Shown: positions 1 to 6,772, counted from the first letter of the stretch. The stretch: 13,138 nucleotides of DNA from Gammaproteobacteria bacterium (GCA_002402245.1 NVVP01000006.1:37390-50527); one strand, 5' to 3'. A program made the numbers and translations. The notes: generated from the letters alone by a model not told the origin.

Positions 1-143
1 TGCTGAGATTGAGCTTTATACAGCACTGAAATATCACCACCAGTGCGACTTAATACTGCACCGCGCAGAGTAAACCCATCCGTTTCGCAGACTAATAATT
101 GTGACTTTTGGCCGAAAGAAAAAGAAAGGAGCGAGTTAATCAT
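1..143 (-). CDS. 5' part of a gene downstream of the prepilins; possible PilM/MshI-like pilus assembly protein
   Basis: The frame opens with ATG at 143-141 and reads without a stop through the left edge, giving 47 codons (MINSLLSFSFGQKSQ..., then LLVCETDGFTLRGAVLSR). Its start overlaps the stop of the upstream prepilin gene as ATGA (143-140), a classic translational coupling arrangement, so it is very probably a real operon member. The stretch 'LLVCETDGFTLRGAVLSRTGG' resembles the first beta strands of actin-fold proteins such as PilM or MshI, which sit on the cytoplasmic side of type IV pilus machines, and no signal peptide or membrane segment is visible. The context (three prepilins immediately upstream) supports this, but 47 residues are too few to be sure. 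The reading frame is well supported; the function is inference. Confidence 0.65.
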   Translation of the reverse strand, partial: MINSLLSFSFGQKSQLLVCETDGFTLRGAVLSRTGGDISVLYKAQSQ

Positions 144-1153
144 TCAATAATCCAATCTAGATTTAAATTAATATTTTGCCTAGGTAATACACTAAACGTA
201 CGTAAGGTACTTTTATCCTGCCCAGGGTTTTCACTACTATTACAATCACCATCAAAGATGACATATTCACTTGCTTCAACCGTAGCCACTGGGTTGTAGC
301 AAACAATGCCGTAGGTACGTGTTCCTATTGTTATTTCAGGCACTGAATCTAAAGTAAATTGTATTGTTTTAGACGTATAACTAGGAATGGCTGAGCTTGC
401 ATCTAAAGACAAAAAATCATTACTACTATCATTACCCTCAACATAGGTGCTATCGCCATCAAGGTAAATAACTAAAACTAACTTCTCATCAGCAATAGGT
501 AAGCTAGCCAAATTTTGATTTTTAAATGTTACCTCTACCGTAGAAGGTAGCCTTACCTCCCAATCAGATGACACCACAATATTTGCGTTAATATTATCTG
601 CGGGATTAACAACATCGAAAGCGATGCTACTAATATCAAGCTGAGCTCCGGACAGGTCATATTCCCACCCAAAGTTTTTATTATCTTCTTCATCAGTAAT
701 GGCACTATTACCATAGCCGTCTCTAAAGGCTAATAGGCTATTACGTTCAGGAAGAACATAAATATAAGGCCCTCGCCAGCCAGTTCCTATTCCTGTTGTA
801 AGATCTACATCCCATGAATTAATAGTCACTGCAGCATCACAAGGTGACTCAAAAATATTCACTCCACTACTATCGCCTGCTGTCAGCAGCTCAGCCAAAC
901 ACAAAGGTAAACGGCCCATATCTGCTACAAAACCACTTATCTCAGGAGCCCCGTTTACGGTACGGCTTGTATCCCCAACAATAGCGTGCCTCATCATGGT
1001 AATACGGCGTTTGGTTTCATCATATTTAGCTTGGTCTTCGACACCTTCAGTAAGCATTAAGGTCGCGGATGCCATTAAGCCGATTAAAAATAGTACTAGC
1101 ACCATTTCTAATAAGGTAAAGCCTGAATGAATAAATTTAAGATGACTATTCAT
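140..1153 (-). CDS. Prepilin-like protein with GspG-type motif and extra C-terminal domain (337 aa)
   Basis: This is a type IV pilin or type II pseudopilin precursor. An 11-residue leader ends in Gly11, followed by FTLLE and a hydrophobic helix to about residue 34. The prepilin peptidase would cut after Gly11 and methylate Phe12, and Glu at mature position 5, needed for subunit alignment, is present. Residues 40-60 look like the amphipathic continuation of the stalk helix. 'GWRGPYI' at 125-131 and 'DGYGN' at 145-149 recall the conserved 'GPY ... DPWGNPY' region of GspG-type pseudopilins. Residues from about 195 to the end form an additional beta-rich region that GspG lacks, so it is much longer than a typical pilin. 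Cysteines at 85, 105, 285 and 304 could form disulfides. The gene starts 3 nt after the preceding stop and overlaps the next start by 4 nt. It is probably a minor or tip subunit; that role is inferred. Confidence 0.88.
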   Translation of the reverse strand: MNSHLKFIHSGFTLLEMVLVLFLIGLMASATLMLTEGVEDQAKYDETKRRITMMRHAIVGDTSRTVNGAPEISGFVADMGRLPLCLAELLTAGDSSGVNIFESPCDAAVTINSWDVDLTTGIGTGWRGPYIYVLPERNSLLAFRDGYGNSAITDEEDNKNFGWEYDLSGAQLDISSIAFDVVNPADNINANIVVSSDWEVRLPSTVEVTFKNQNLASLPIADEKLVLVIYLDGDSTYVEGNDSSNDFLSLDASSAIPSYTSKTIQFTLDSVPEITIGTRTYGIVCYNPVATVEASEYVIFDGDCNSSENPGQDKSTLRTFSVLPRQNINLNLDWIIE

Positions 1154-1156
1154 GTT

Positions 1157-1936
1157 TTACTTTAATAAGCATAAAACAAGATCATCACTATCAGTAGCTG
1201 GCTGACAAGGATTAGTTAAATTTAGACCATCATATTGGCCATCAGGACCAACACTGACTACTCGAGCGATATTAGCGTCTTTAGTAAAATCATCTTCATC
1301 CCAGTCTACATGGTCAGGATTAATGCATTTATAAAGGCCAGCAGTAATAGCATAATCATCAGAACCATCATTCTCACAACGATAAGACACGCCATAATCG
1401 AGTTCAGGATCAACTAAAATAAACTGCTTACCCCAACCATCAGTAATACCTTGGTTATTAATATAAGGGCCATTCCAGCCTAATTTAGTGTCTGGGTTCC
1501 ATAATAGAGGTAGCTCTGCAGTAGTATCATAGGGAAACTGATTGAGGATACTTAAACCTGAGTCAAGCTGGTCAGTTGCCGCTTGATTCATACACCATGC
1601 ATCGTATGCTTCTCTAGTTGGGCTCGCAGCAGCCAAACTATCAAAATTTAATACCATCGAACTCTTATCGGGAGAATAGGTTCCATCTCGATACACCCGA
1701 CAAGGAAGTTCACGGTTATCACGTCTAAATTGTAATAAAGCTTTGCGTAACTCAGCCATTTCAAATTTAGTGGTATCAATACGAGCTTGTTCACTTACAT
1801 CGTCATAGCCGGTTACCGCTATACTCGCAACAATCGCCAGTAAAGTAATCACAACTAACAACTCAATAAGTGTAAAACCTGTTTGTCTACTTGAGTTTGT
1901 AGCGAGTGGGGTGGGAAAAAACAATAAACACCTCAT
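1157..1936 (-). CDS. Prepilin-like protein with GspG-type motifs (259 aa)
   Basis: This is a second type IV pilin/pseudopilin precursor. Gly20 is followed by FTLIELLVV and a hydrophobic helix to about residue 40, with the diagnostic Glu at mature position 5. The globular part carries 'WNGPYI' (154-159), 'DGWGKQF' (166-172) and 'SVGPDGQYDG' (228-237), all reminiscent of GspG-family pseudopilins, where this region binds calcium. Six cysteines lie outside the leader (79, 115, 187, 204, 244, 256), which suggests a disulfide-stabilised periplasmic or surface domain. Start choice is open: the ATG at 1936 has no clear ribosome binding site. A TTG at codon 5 (1924-1922) lies six bases after GAGG and would give a more usual 16-residue leader. 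The gene is followed after 3 nt by the next prepilin gene. Confidence 0.88.
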   Translation of the reverse strand: MRCLLFFPTPLATNSSRQTGFTLIELLVVITLLAIVASIAVTGYDDVSEQARIDTTKFEMAELRKALLQFRRDNRELPCRVYRDGTYSPDKSSMVLNFDSLAAASPTREAYDAWCMNQAATDQLDSGLSILNQFPYDTTAELPLLWNPDTKLGWNGPYINNQGITDGWGKQFILVDPELDYGVSYRCENDGSDDYAITAGLYKCINPDHVDWDEDDFTKDANIARVVSVGPDGQYDGLNLTNPCQPATDSDDLVLCLLK

Positions 1937-2052
1937 TTACTTATCTTTATGGGTTGGGGGCTTTGTTCAAATGCTGGGGTAAATAATCAGTAAAAATCAC
2001 TTACCGCAATAATCGTAAAAAGTGGAGTGGATTGTAGATTAAAGATAAGGAA

Positions 2053-2079
2053 GCGGGATAAGACAGTGTCTTACCCCGC
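2053..2079 (-). terminator. Hairpin after the 350-aa prepilin gene; probably partial terminator or processing site
   Basis: GCGGGGTAAGAC and GTCTTATCCCGC form a 12-bp stem with one G-U pair and a 3-nt loop on the minus-strand RNA; on the plus strand that pair is an A-C mismatch, so the hairpin favours minus-strand use. It is followed by a broken U-rich run (UUCCUUAUCUUU). It lies 38 nt after the stop of the 350-aa prepilin and before the next prepilin, so some read-through is needed unless the 259-aa gene has its own promoter. Confidence 0.65.
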
Positions 2080-2117
2080 AACTTTATATTTAAACTAACT
2101 GCTTAATAAATCAGCTA

Positions 2118-3170
2118 TTAACCTTGGTTGTTAGCTGCAGCAATTACTTCGTCACGAGTACGGCCTTCAGGGCCAACAATACCGATTAAACGTGCTTTCT
2201 TAAATATATCTGTTGCCACAATAGCGGCGCCATCATCAGCAGTACCTACGTGGAATAAAGCAATTGCACGAGCATAGTTATTTGCAGGGTTGATGTTGTT
2301 TGTTCCTAGTGTTGGCACTTGAGTAATCTCAACTTTATCGCCTACTGTTGAACCAGGAACATCTTTACCATAACCAACCGCAATAACTAGAGCGCAATCA
2401 TCATCATCTAATGAATCATTGATTAAGTTCAAACGTTGATTTTCATCCGTAATCGAAGTATCAAATGCCGCTGCAATTGATACACCACCAGCCAAGCAAC
2501 CACCATCACCATTTGAAGGAACGATAGAAAGAGCTGCAGTAGTCACTGATGCTCCATCAAAAAGTGCACCTGATGTGTCACCTGACCAAAGCTCTAATTC
2601 TGAACCTCGACCATTAGTCTCATCTGTTAGCGGGTAACTTTCATTCAATGCTAAATTAGGTACATAACCTACTTCAAATGTAGCACCGTTATTTAAAGAT
2701 TGGATTTCTTCAATACCTACCGCGGCCATTGAGTCTGCTACTGCATTCCAAACTGAACCCGGAGTACCCGCATCAGCTACGACCCATTGGCCAAAGAATG
2801 CACTTGTTTCGTCAGCTCGAAGTGTAGCCATACCATTGGTATCAGTACCTGAAGCATTCGCAATGTTATCCCATTGGTCAGGGTAACCTGATTCAATCGC
2901 ACGGTAGTTATTCAATGTACTCTGTGCTGAGATGAGGTTATTTGCAGCAGCTGTATCAGATGCTGTATCACCGATACCGTTATAAGCAACTAATGCTGCA
3001 GTTGCTAGTGTTGCTAACAATGTAATAACTACTAGTAACTCAAGCAATGTGAAACCTTTTTGTTTCGCTTGTAATTGTTGCGCTTTAGCACGCATTGCAT
3101 CATCTTTAATGATTGATACATCCGCATTACGGAATGTGTGAATAGCGGTTTTCATTTGTTTAATATTCAT
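2118..3170 (-). CDS. Large prepilin with long leader peptide, probable major pilin of the operon (350 aa)
   Basis: The precursor has a leader of up to 39 residues ending 'AKQKG', then FTLLELLVV and a hydrophobic helix to about residue 62, so prepilin peptidase would cut after Gly39. Leaders this long are unusual for type IVa pilins but are known for MSHA-type and IVb pilins. Met6 or Met26 (which would leave a 14-residue leader) are alternative starts, and none has a strong ribosome binding site. The globular domain is acidic and rich in Ala, Gly, Asp and Asn, with only two cysteines (225 and 259), as expected for a single disulfide loop. It lacks the 'GPY...DGWG' pattern of its two neighbours. 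It comes before the other pilin genes and is followed by a hairpin terminator at 2053-2079, a layout common for an abundant subunit ahead of minor ones. The major-pilin role is inferred; the prepilin identity is clear. Confidence 0.88.
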   Translation of the reverse strand: MNIKQMKTAIHTFRNADVSIIKDDAMRAKAQQLQAKQKGFTLLELLVVITLLATLATAALVAYNGIGDTASDTAAANNLISAQSTLNNYRAIESGYPDQWDNIANASGTDTNGMATLRADETSAFFGQWVVADAGTPGSVWNAVADSMAAVGIEEIQSLNNGATFEVGYVPNLALNESYPLTDETNGRGSELELWSGDTSGALFDGASVTTAALSIVPSNGDGGCLAGGVSIAAAFDTSITDENQRLNLINDSLDDDDCALVIAVGYGKDVPGSTVGDKVEITQVPTLGTNNINPANNYARAIALFHVGTADDGAAIVATDIFKKARLIGIVGPEGRTRDEVIAAANNQG

Positions 3171-3202
3171 GACTTTAAAAACTCTCTCGTATTAATTAGC
3201 TA

Positions 3203-3278
3203 TTCCGCATCTGTTCCACACAGCCTCTTGGTCACTACAATTTATGTTAATGTCAGATGCGAACCCGATTCGCACTCT
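3203..3278 (-). promoter_or_regulatory. Leader of the 350-aa prepilin gene with two competing hairpins
   Basis: On the minus-strand RNA, AGAgTGCGAA pairs with TTCGCATCT across a 5-nt loop (3255-3278; nine pairs with one bulged G). The same middle segment CGCATCTG (3261-3254) is also an exact 8-nt complement of CAGATGCG further downstream (3213-3206). The two pairings cannot coexist. The second arm ends about 33 nt before the prepilin start codon. No clear U-tract follows either stem, so this could affect translation or RNA stability rather than termination. The pairing is seen in the sequence; its function is inferred. Confidence 0.4.
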
Positions 3279-3286
3279 GTTTGTTA

Positions 3287-3478
3287 CTATGCTTGTGTTG
3301 GTACATCCACCACAAAGCGATATTGTTTACCACAATGAATAATGACTTCTTTTTGCTTACGTTTAAGAATGTTTACCTCTACTTTTATTTCACCAAAACC
3401 ATCATGCGTTAGGATGTCTTCAAATAAAGTCAGCATTTTTTCTTTTGCCGGTGTTGCGCTGTGTAAGTGTTCAGTCAT
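3287..3478 (-). CDS. Small unknown protein at the head of the pilin operon (63 aa)
   Basis: I do not recognise a family. The product is a short, soluble, charged protein without signal peptide or membrane segment. An N-terminal part likely to be helical (residues 10-25, 'AKEKMLTLFEDILTH') is followed by what look like three beta strands, 'GEIKVEVNILK', 'KEVIIHCG' and 'KQYRFVVDV', with one cysteine. The composition and alternating pattern look like a real small domain rather than a chance frame. It lies 116 nt upstream of the 350-aa prepilin on the same strand and diverges from the sensor kinase gene. The start has only a weak TGGA ribosome binding site; Met15 is an alternative. It may be an independent gene or part of the pilin transcript, and a regulatory or RNA-binding role would be speculation. 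Confidence 0.6.
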   Translation of the reverse strand: MTEHLHSATPAKEKMLTLFEDILTHDGFGEIKVEVNILKRKQKEVIIHCGKQYRFVVDVPTQA

Positions 3479-3605
3479 TAGTCCATTTCAATATTTGTTA
3501 TTTCGTTGGGAATGCATATTAAGTGAGAACTTCTTCCTTGCGTGATAGGAAAAATTCCTTTTTTTATTTTTTATGCTTTAAACCTATCTTTTGAGTCGTA
3601 AATGG

Positions 3606-3619
3606 TGATATCAATATCA
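3606..3619. promoter_or_regulatory. TGATAT-CA-ATATCA dyad in divergent intergenic region
   Basis: Two perfect 6-bp inverted arms are separated by 2 bp, located about 107 bp upstream of the sensor kinase start and about 128 bp upstream of the divergent small gene. The surrounding 3479-3725 region is very AT-rich and should contain promoters for both directions. The dyad is a possible operator; its low complexity means it could be chance. Confidence 0.3.
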
Positions 3620-3725
3620 AACAGATAAAAACTCAAGGCACTGTTTTTTATGATTAAATAATTTTTACACGGCTTGTTTGAAAAAATACTGTATGGTTTA
3701 AATAAAATTTTATTAGGTAATAACA

Positions 3726-5063
3726 ATGAGTTTACGTGGCTTAATTAATGTCCGAATTATCCTCTCTGTGGTGTTTATTTTGTTGATAGGCAGTGTTTCC
3801 GCAGTATGGCAAGCAAGACAATCGGTCGAAAAAGAAGTGAAGTCTTCCATAAATTTAGCATTACAAATGATTGAATTTGGTTTTGCTCAAATGCCGGTGG
3901 CTCATCGACAAGGTAGCGGTTGGCTCTCACAAATAAGTGCGTTACAGCAGGTCAGACATTTACAAATATCCATTGCGCATGAAGGTGACCAAGCTATCAC
4001 CTTCACCACACAACAAACCCTTGATGAGTCAGAATCGCTGCCACCAAGCTGGTTTGTAGCCGCGGTTATGGCTAATTATTTAACTGAACGCTACGATATT
4101 GAAATGGCTGATGGCAGTCATAAATCCATTTTGATTACGGCTAATCCTATGGATGAAATATCCGAAGCGTGGGGTGAATCTAAAGCCTTTTTTTGGTCGA
4201 TCGTGGCGATGTTATGGATTATATTTTTAGCGGTAAACTTAGTATTCCACTCGATGTTACGGGCGGTTAAAAGCATTTTGGCTGGTTTACATTTAGTTGA
4301 ATCTGGTAAATATGATATTACGTTGCCTCATTTCAAAATTAGTGAATTTGATGCCATTGCCAGTGAAATAAATAAGATGTCATTAGCACTCAAAATAGCC
4401 CAAGAAAACAATCAAGCATTAGCGCGCCATACCATGCATATTCAAGAGTCAGAACGACGTACCATGTCGCGTGAATTACATGATGAAATGGGCCAATCAT
4501 TGACGGCAATTAAAGCCATGGCAGTCACCACCAAACAAGCTAATGTTGAGGTGCCCCCTATTGCAGATTCAATCATTGAAATATGTAACCACCTGGCTAA
4601 AGTAGTGCGTTCAATGATGCGAACGCTACATCCATTAAGCTTATCAGAGCTTGGCTTGAATGCGACATTAACTGATTTAATTAATGAGTGGCGCCGACGT
4701 TCGCCCACATTATCAATCCTATTTCATTATGATGAACATTTGGACTCACTTGATAATGAAGTCTCTATTCATGTTTACCGCGTTGTGCAAGAATGTTTAA
4801 CCAATGTGGTTCGCCATTCACAGGCTAGCGAGGTCAGTGTGTCACTTGATTTTATTAGTAATCAGCAGCTTACCGACCGAGTAGAACTTAATATCAACGA
4901 TAATGGTATTGGTGGTGAAGTTAATAGCCAAGGATTTGGTATTTTGGCGATGCGTGAGCGTGTTGAGAATCTAGGCGGCCAATTTAGTTTTAAATCAACC
5001 AAAGATACCGGTGTTCAAGTACATGCTTGGATGCCATTTGTAGGGAAAAAAGAACATGACTGA
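3726..5063 (+). CDS. MoxY-like sensor histidine kinase (HisKA_3 / NarX-UhpB class, 445 aa)
   Basis: This is a membrane sensor kinase that would phosphorylate the regulator encoded next to it. A membrane segment at about 9-28 is followed by 'ARQSVEKEVKSSINLALQMI', resembling the LapD/MoxY-type periplasmic domain (to about residue 155). A second membrane segment spans about 156-176, then a HAMP-like linker (about 177-229). The dimerisation and phosphoacceptor box 'RRTMSRELHDEMGQSL' places the phosphorylated histidine at 252, typical of the HisKA_3 family. The ATPase domain shows the N box (QECLTNVVRHS, Asn360), G1 box DNGIGG (392-397) and G2 region GFGILAMRERV (403-413). All key residues are present, so it should be active. 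AGG lies 8 nt before the ATG. The last 8 nt overlap the regulator gene. The MoxY resemblance is from domain layout only; no methanol oxidation genes are in the window and the signal is unknown. Confidence 0.93.
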   Translation: MSLRGLINVRIILSVVFILLIGSVSAVWQARQSVEKEVKSSINLALQMIEFGFAQMPVAHRQGSGWLSQISALQQVRHLQISIAHEGDQAITFTTQQTLDESESLPPSWFVAAVMANYLTERYDIEMADGSHKSILITANPMDEISEAWGESKAFFWSIVAMLWIIFLAVNLVFHSMLRAVKSILAGLHLVESGKYDITLPHFKISEFDAIASEINKMSLALKIAQENNQALARHTMHIQESERRTMSRELHDEMGQSLTAIKAMAVTTKQANVEVPPIADSIIEICNHLAKVVRSMMRTLHPLSLSELGLNATLTDLINEWRRRSPTLSILFHYDEHLDSLDNEVSIHVYRVVQECLTNVVRHSQASEVSVSLDFISNQQLTDRVELNINDNGIGGEVNSQGFGILAMRERVENLGGQFSFKSTKDTGVQVHAWMPFVGKKEHD

Positions 5064-5709
5064 AAAGTTAAATGTATTACTGGTCGATGACCATACGGTA
5101 GTACGAGCAGGATTTCGCATGCTGCTATCATCACAAGATTTTATTGGTGAAATAATAGATGTTGATCGTGGTGAGGCCGTCTGCCAGCAATATGAGCAAT
5201 TACAGGTCGATGTCATTGTGATGGATTTGTCGATGCCCGGTATTGGCGGATTAGAAACTATTCGACGTTTATGCCAGATCGATCCTGAGGTGATTATTCT
5301 AGTTTATAGTATTCATGATGAAACTATTTATGTTGAGCGGGCATTACAAGCTGGGGCAAAAGGTTATGTCAGTAAAAATAGTGCCGCTGAAGTATTGGCC
5401 GAAGCCGTCGCCATAGTCGCTTCTGGAAAACGCTATATTGAAAAAGGGCTTTTACCTGAACAGCAAGATATTCGCAGTAATGACCTTGAAAGTCTACGAG
5501 CCGTCGTCGATATATTATCACCCCGTGAATTTGATGTTTTTTGCTTATTAGCCAAAGGTTTAACATCACATGATATTGCTGAAGAATTATGTCTAGGTTA
5601 TAAAACAATCGCTAATTACAGCACTCAAATAAAAAACAAACTAAATATAAATAATGTCGCTGAATTGGCACATATTGCCATTAGCTTAGGCATTATCAAA
5701 ACAAATTAG
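5056..5709 (+). CDS. NarL/LuxR-family response regulator paired with the MoxY-like kinase (217 aa)
   Basis: This is the cytoplasmic DNA-binding partner of the upstream kinase. The receiver domain (about 5-125) has the acidic pair Asp11/Asp12, the phosphorylation site Asp57 in 'VIVMDLSMPG', the switch residue Ser85 and Lys107 in 'GYVSKNSA'. The C-terminal LuxR-type helix-turn-helix (about 152-217) begins 'LSPREFDVFCLLAKGLTSHDIAEEL'-like and has recognition helix 'GYKTIANYSTQIKNKL'. The start overlaps the kinase by 8 nt with AGGGA 9 nt upstream, so the two are co-translated. The recognition helix has Ala-Asn-Tyr in place of the common Val-Ser/Asn-His. Targets are unknown; the divergent pilin operon and the gene's own promoter are candidates by position only. 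Confidence 0.94.
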   Translation: MTEKLNVLLVDDHTVVRAGFRMLLSSQDFIGEIIDVDRGEAVCQQYEQLQVDVIVMDLSMPGIGGLETIRRLCQIDPEVIILVYSIHDETIYVERALQAGAKGYVSKNSAAEVLAEAVAIVASGKRYIEKGLLPEQQDIRSNDLESLRAVVDILSPREFDVFCLLAKGLTSHDIAEELCLGYKTIANYSTQIKNKLNINNVAELAHIAISLGIIKTN

Positions 5710-5735
5710 CTTGCCTTCTGTTTTGCTAGGAATAA

Positions 5736-5763
5736 ATATTTTTTACTCGTGAGTAAATAATAT
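5736..5763. repeat. 28-nt near-perfect palindrome after the response regulator gene
   Basis: ATATT-T-TTTACTC, central GT, GAGTAAA-T-AATAT: twelve of the thirteen arm positions pair, with one T-T mismatch. It begins 26 nt after the stop codon and ends 11 nt before the terminator stem. It could be an RNA hairpin protecting the 3' end, or a protein binding site. No U-tract follows, so it is not itself an obvious terminator. Confidence 0.5.
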
Positions 5764-5774
5764 CCTTAGCTACA

Positions 5775-5812
5775 AAAAAGCCACTTGAGCAATAACACTC
5801 AAGTGGCTTTTT
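5775..5812. terminator. Strong bidirectional rho-independent terminator
   Basis: AAAAAGCCACTTGAG and CTCAAGTGGCTTTTT form a perfect 15-bp stem with an 8-nt loop (5790-5797). The T-run on the right serves the plus-strand two-component operon, and the A-run on the left becomes a U-run for the minus-strand FNT channel gene. It lies between the two convergent stop codons. Confidence 0.95.
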
Positions 5813-5833
5813 ATTAACTTATATTCTTAATAA

Positions 5834-6676
5834 TTAATCTTGTTTATAAAGATAAATTACATATAAAGACATGCCCACCATCACGGTTCCACCAAAGATA
5901 TTACCTAAGGTGACTGGAATTAGATTATGCAAAAAACCTGACATGGTTAAGTTTTGCATCGCTTTAGCACTTACGCCACTTGCAGCCACAATCTCAGGAT
6001 CAAGTGATGCTACGATAGCTAAAGGAATCATAAACATATTAGCAATACAATGCTCAAAACCCATGGCAACAAAGGCTGAGATAGGGAAGATAACGGCAAA
6101 CATTTTATCCATTACCGTGCGTGATGAGTACACCATCCAGCTAGCTAAACACACTAATGAATTACAAAACACACCACGGAAAAAAGCTTCTGTGGTAGTT
6201 AAATCAACTTTTGCTAAGCCAATTTTCAATGCTGTGGCACCAATCTCATGGTGAGCACCATCAAGAAAACCTGAATAAAATACAAACACAATAGAGATGA
6301 TGGCACCAATACCATTACCGATATAGACCATGCTCCAGTTTTTTAACACGCGGGCAAAGGTGATTTGACGTTTAGCTAAGGCAAGCACAATTAAGTTATT
6401 ACCAGTGAATAATTCACCACCGACAATAACCACTAATATGAACCCTAGGGAAAAGGCTAGCCCACCCAATAATTTAGCAGCACCATAAGCAGCAGCAGGA
6501 TCAGTCATGGCTACGGTGTAATACATCGCGCCAAACGAAATAAATGCACCCGCCATTACCGATAAAACAAGTAATGGTAAAAAGGCCATATTCGCCTTAC
6601 TTACTCCTAGGGTTCTTACTTTATCAGCTACTTCGCTAGGGCTAAAAGCATCAGCAAATTTTGCAAATTTGGTCAT
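5834..6676 (-). CDS. focA: Formate/nitrite transporter family channel, FocA-like (280 aa)
   Basis: This is an inner-membrane pentameric channel that moves formate and related small monocarboxylates. About six membrane segments are visible from residue 30 to 275. 'GGELFTGNN' (86-94) corresponds to the omega-loop region with Thr91, and 'GFEHCIANMFMIP' (206-218) carries the pore histidine at 209; both match E. coli FocA numbering. Phe75, Phe90, Val175 and Phe202, positions that narrow the pore in FocA, also appear conserved, while position 79 is Phe where E. coli has Leu. 'IANMFMIP' fits FocA better than NirC, so formate is the likelier substrate, but nitrite or hydrosulfide cannot be excluded. 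No pflB or nitrite reductase gene is adjacent, unlike the usual focA-pflB layout. The ribosome binding site is weak. Confidence 0.92.
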   Translation of the reverse strand: MTKFAKFADAFSPSEVADKVRTLGVSKANMAFLPLLVLSVMAGAFISFGAMYYTVAMTDPAAAYGAAKLLGGLAFSLGFILVVIVGGELFTGNNLIVLALAKRQITFARVLKNWSMVYIGNGIGAIISIVFVFYSGFLDGAHHEIGATALKIGLAKVDLTTTEAFFRGVFCNSLVCLASWMVYSSRTVMDKMFAVIFPISAFVAMGFEHCIANMFMIPLAIVASLDPEIVAASGVSAKAMQNLTMSGFLHNLIPVTLGNIFGGTVMVGMSLYVIYLYKQD

Positions 6677-6709
6677 TTGAGAATCACTATCATTTGAGTT
6701 GAAAGCTAA

Positions 6710-6718
6710 ATTGTAACA
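6710..6718 (-). promoter_or_regulatory. Possible extended -10 promoter element of the FNT channel gene
   Basis: On the minus strand TGTTACAAT matches an extended -10 (TGnTATAAT) with one mismatch, 33 nt upstream of the start codon. No good -35 is seen at the expected spacing, as is usual for extended -10 promoters. A clear FNR site was looked for in this gap and not found. Confidence 0.35.
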
Positions 6719-6772
6719 AAGCAGACCCTAGGCTGTATGTAGGCGGCTAAATAAAATAAACCATTAATAAGC

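Noticed and set aside
108..299. 63-codon plus-strand frame at the left edge
   Set aside because: Antisense to the end of the 337-aa prepilin gene and to the overlapping start of the next operon gene.
3171..3240. Sigma-54 promoter for the prepilin gene
   Set aside because: GG and GC doublets occur but not at the required 10-bp spacing.
3543..3585. AGGAA-AAA-TTCCT stem followed by a T-run as a terminator
   Set aside because: The stem has only 5 bp with a 3-nt loop and no plus-strand gene ends upstream; most likely chance in AT-rich DNA.
4442..4708. 88-codon minus-strand frame
   Set aside because: Lies entirely within the sensor kinase gene across its histidine box; composition does not look like a protein.
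5871..6254. 127-codon plus-strand frame inside the FNT channel gene
   Set aside because: It is antisense to a clear membrane channel gene, has no ribosome binding site or family resemblance, and exists because the other strand is depleted in stops.
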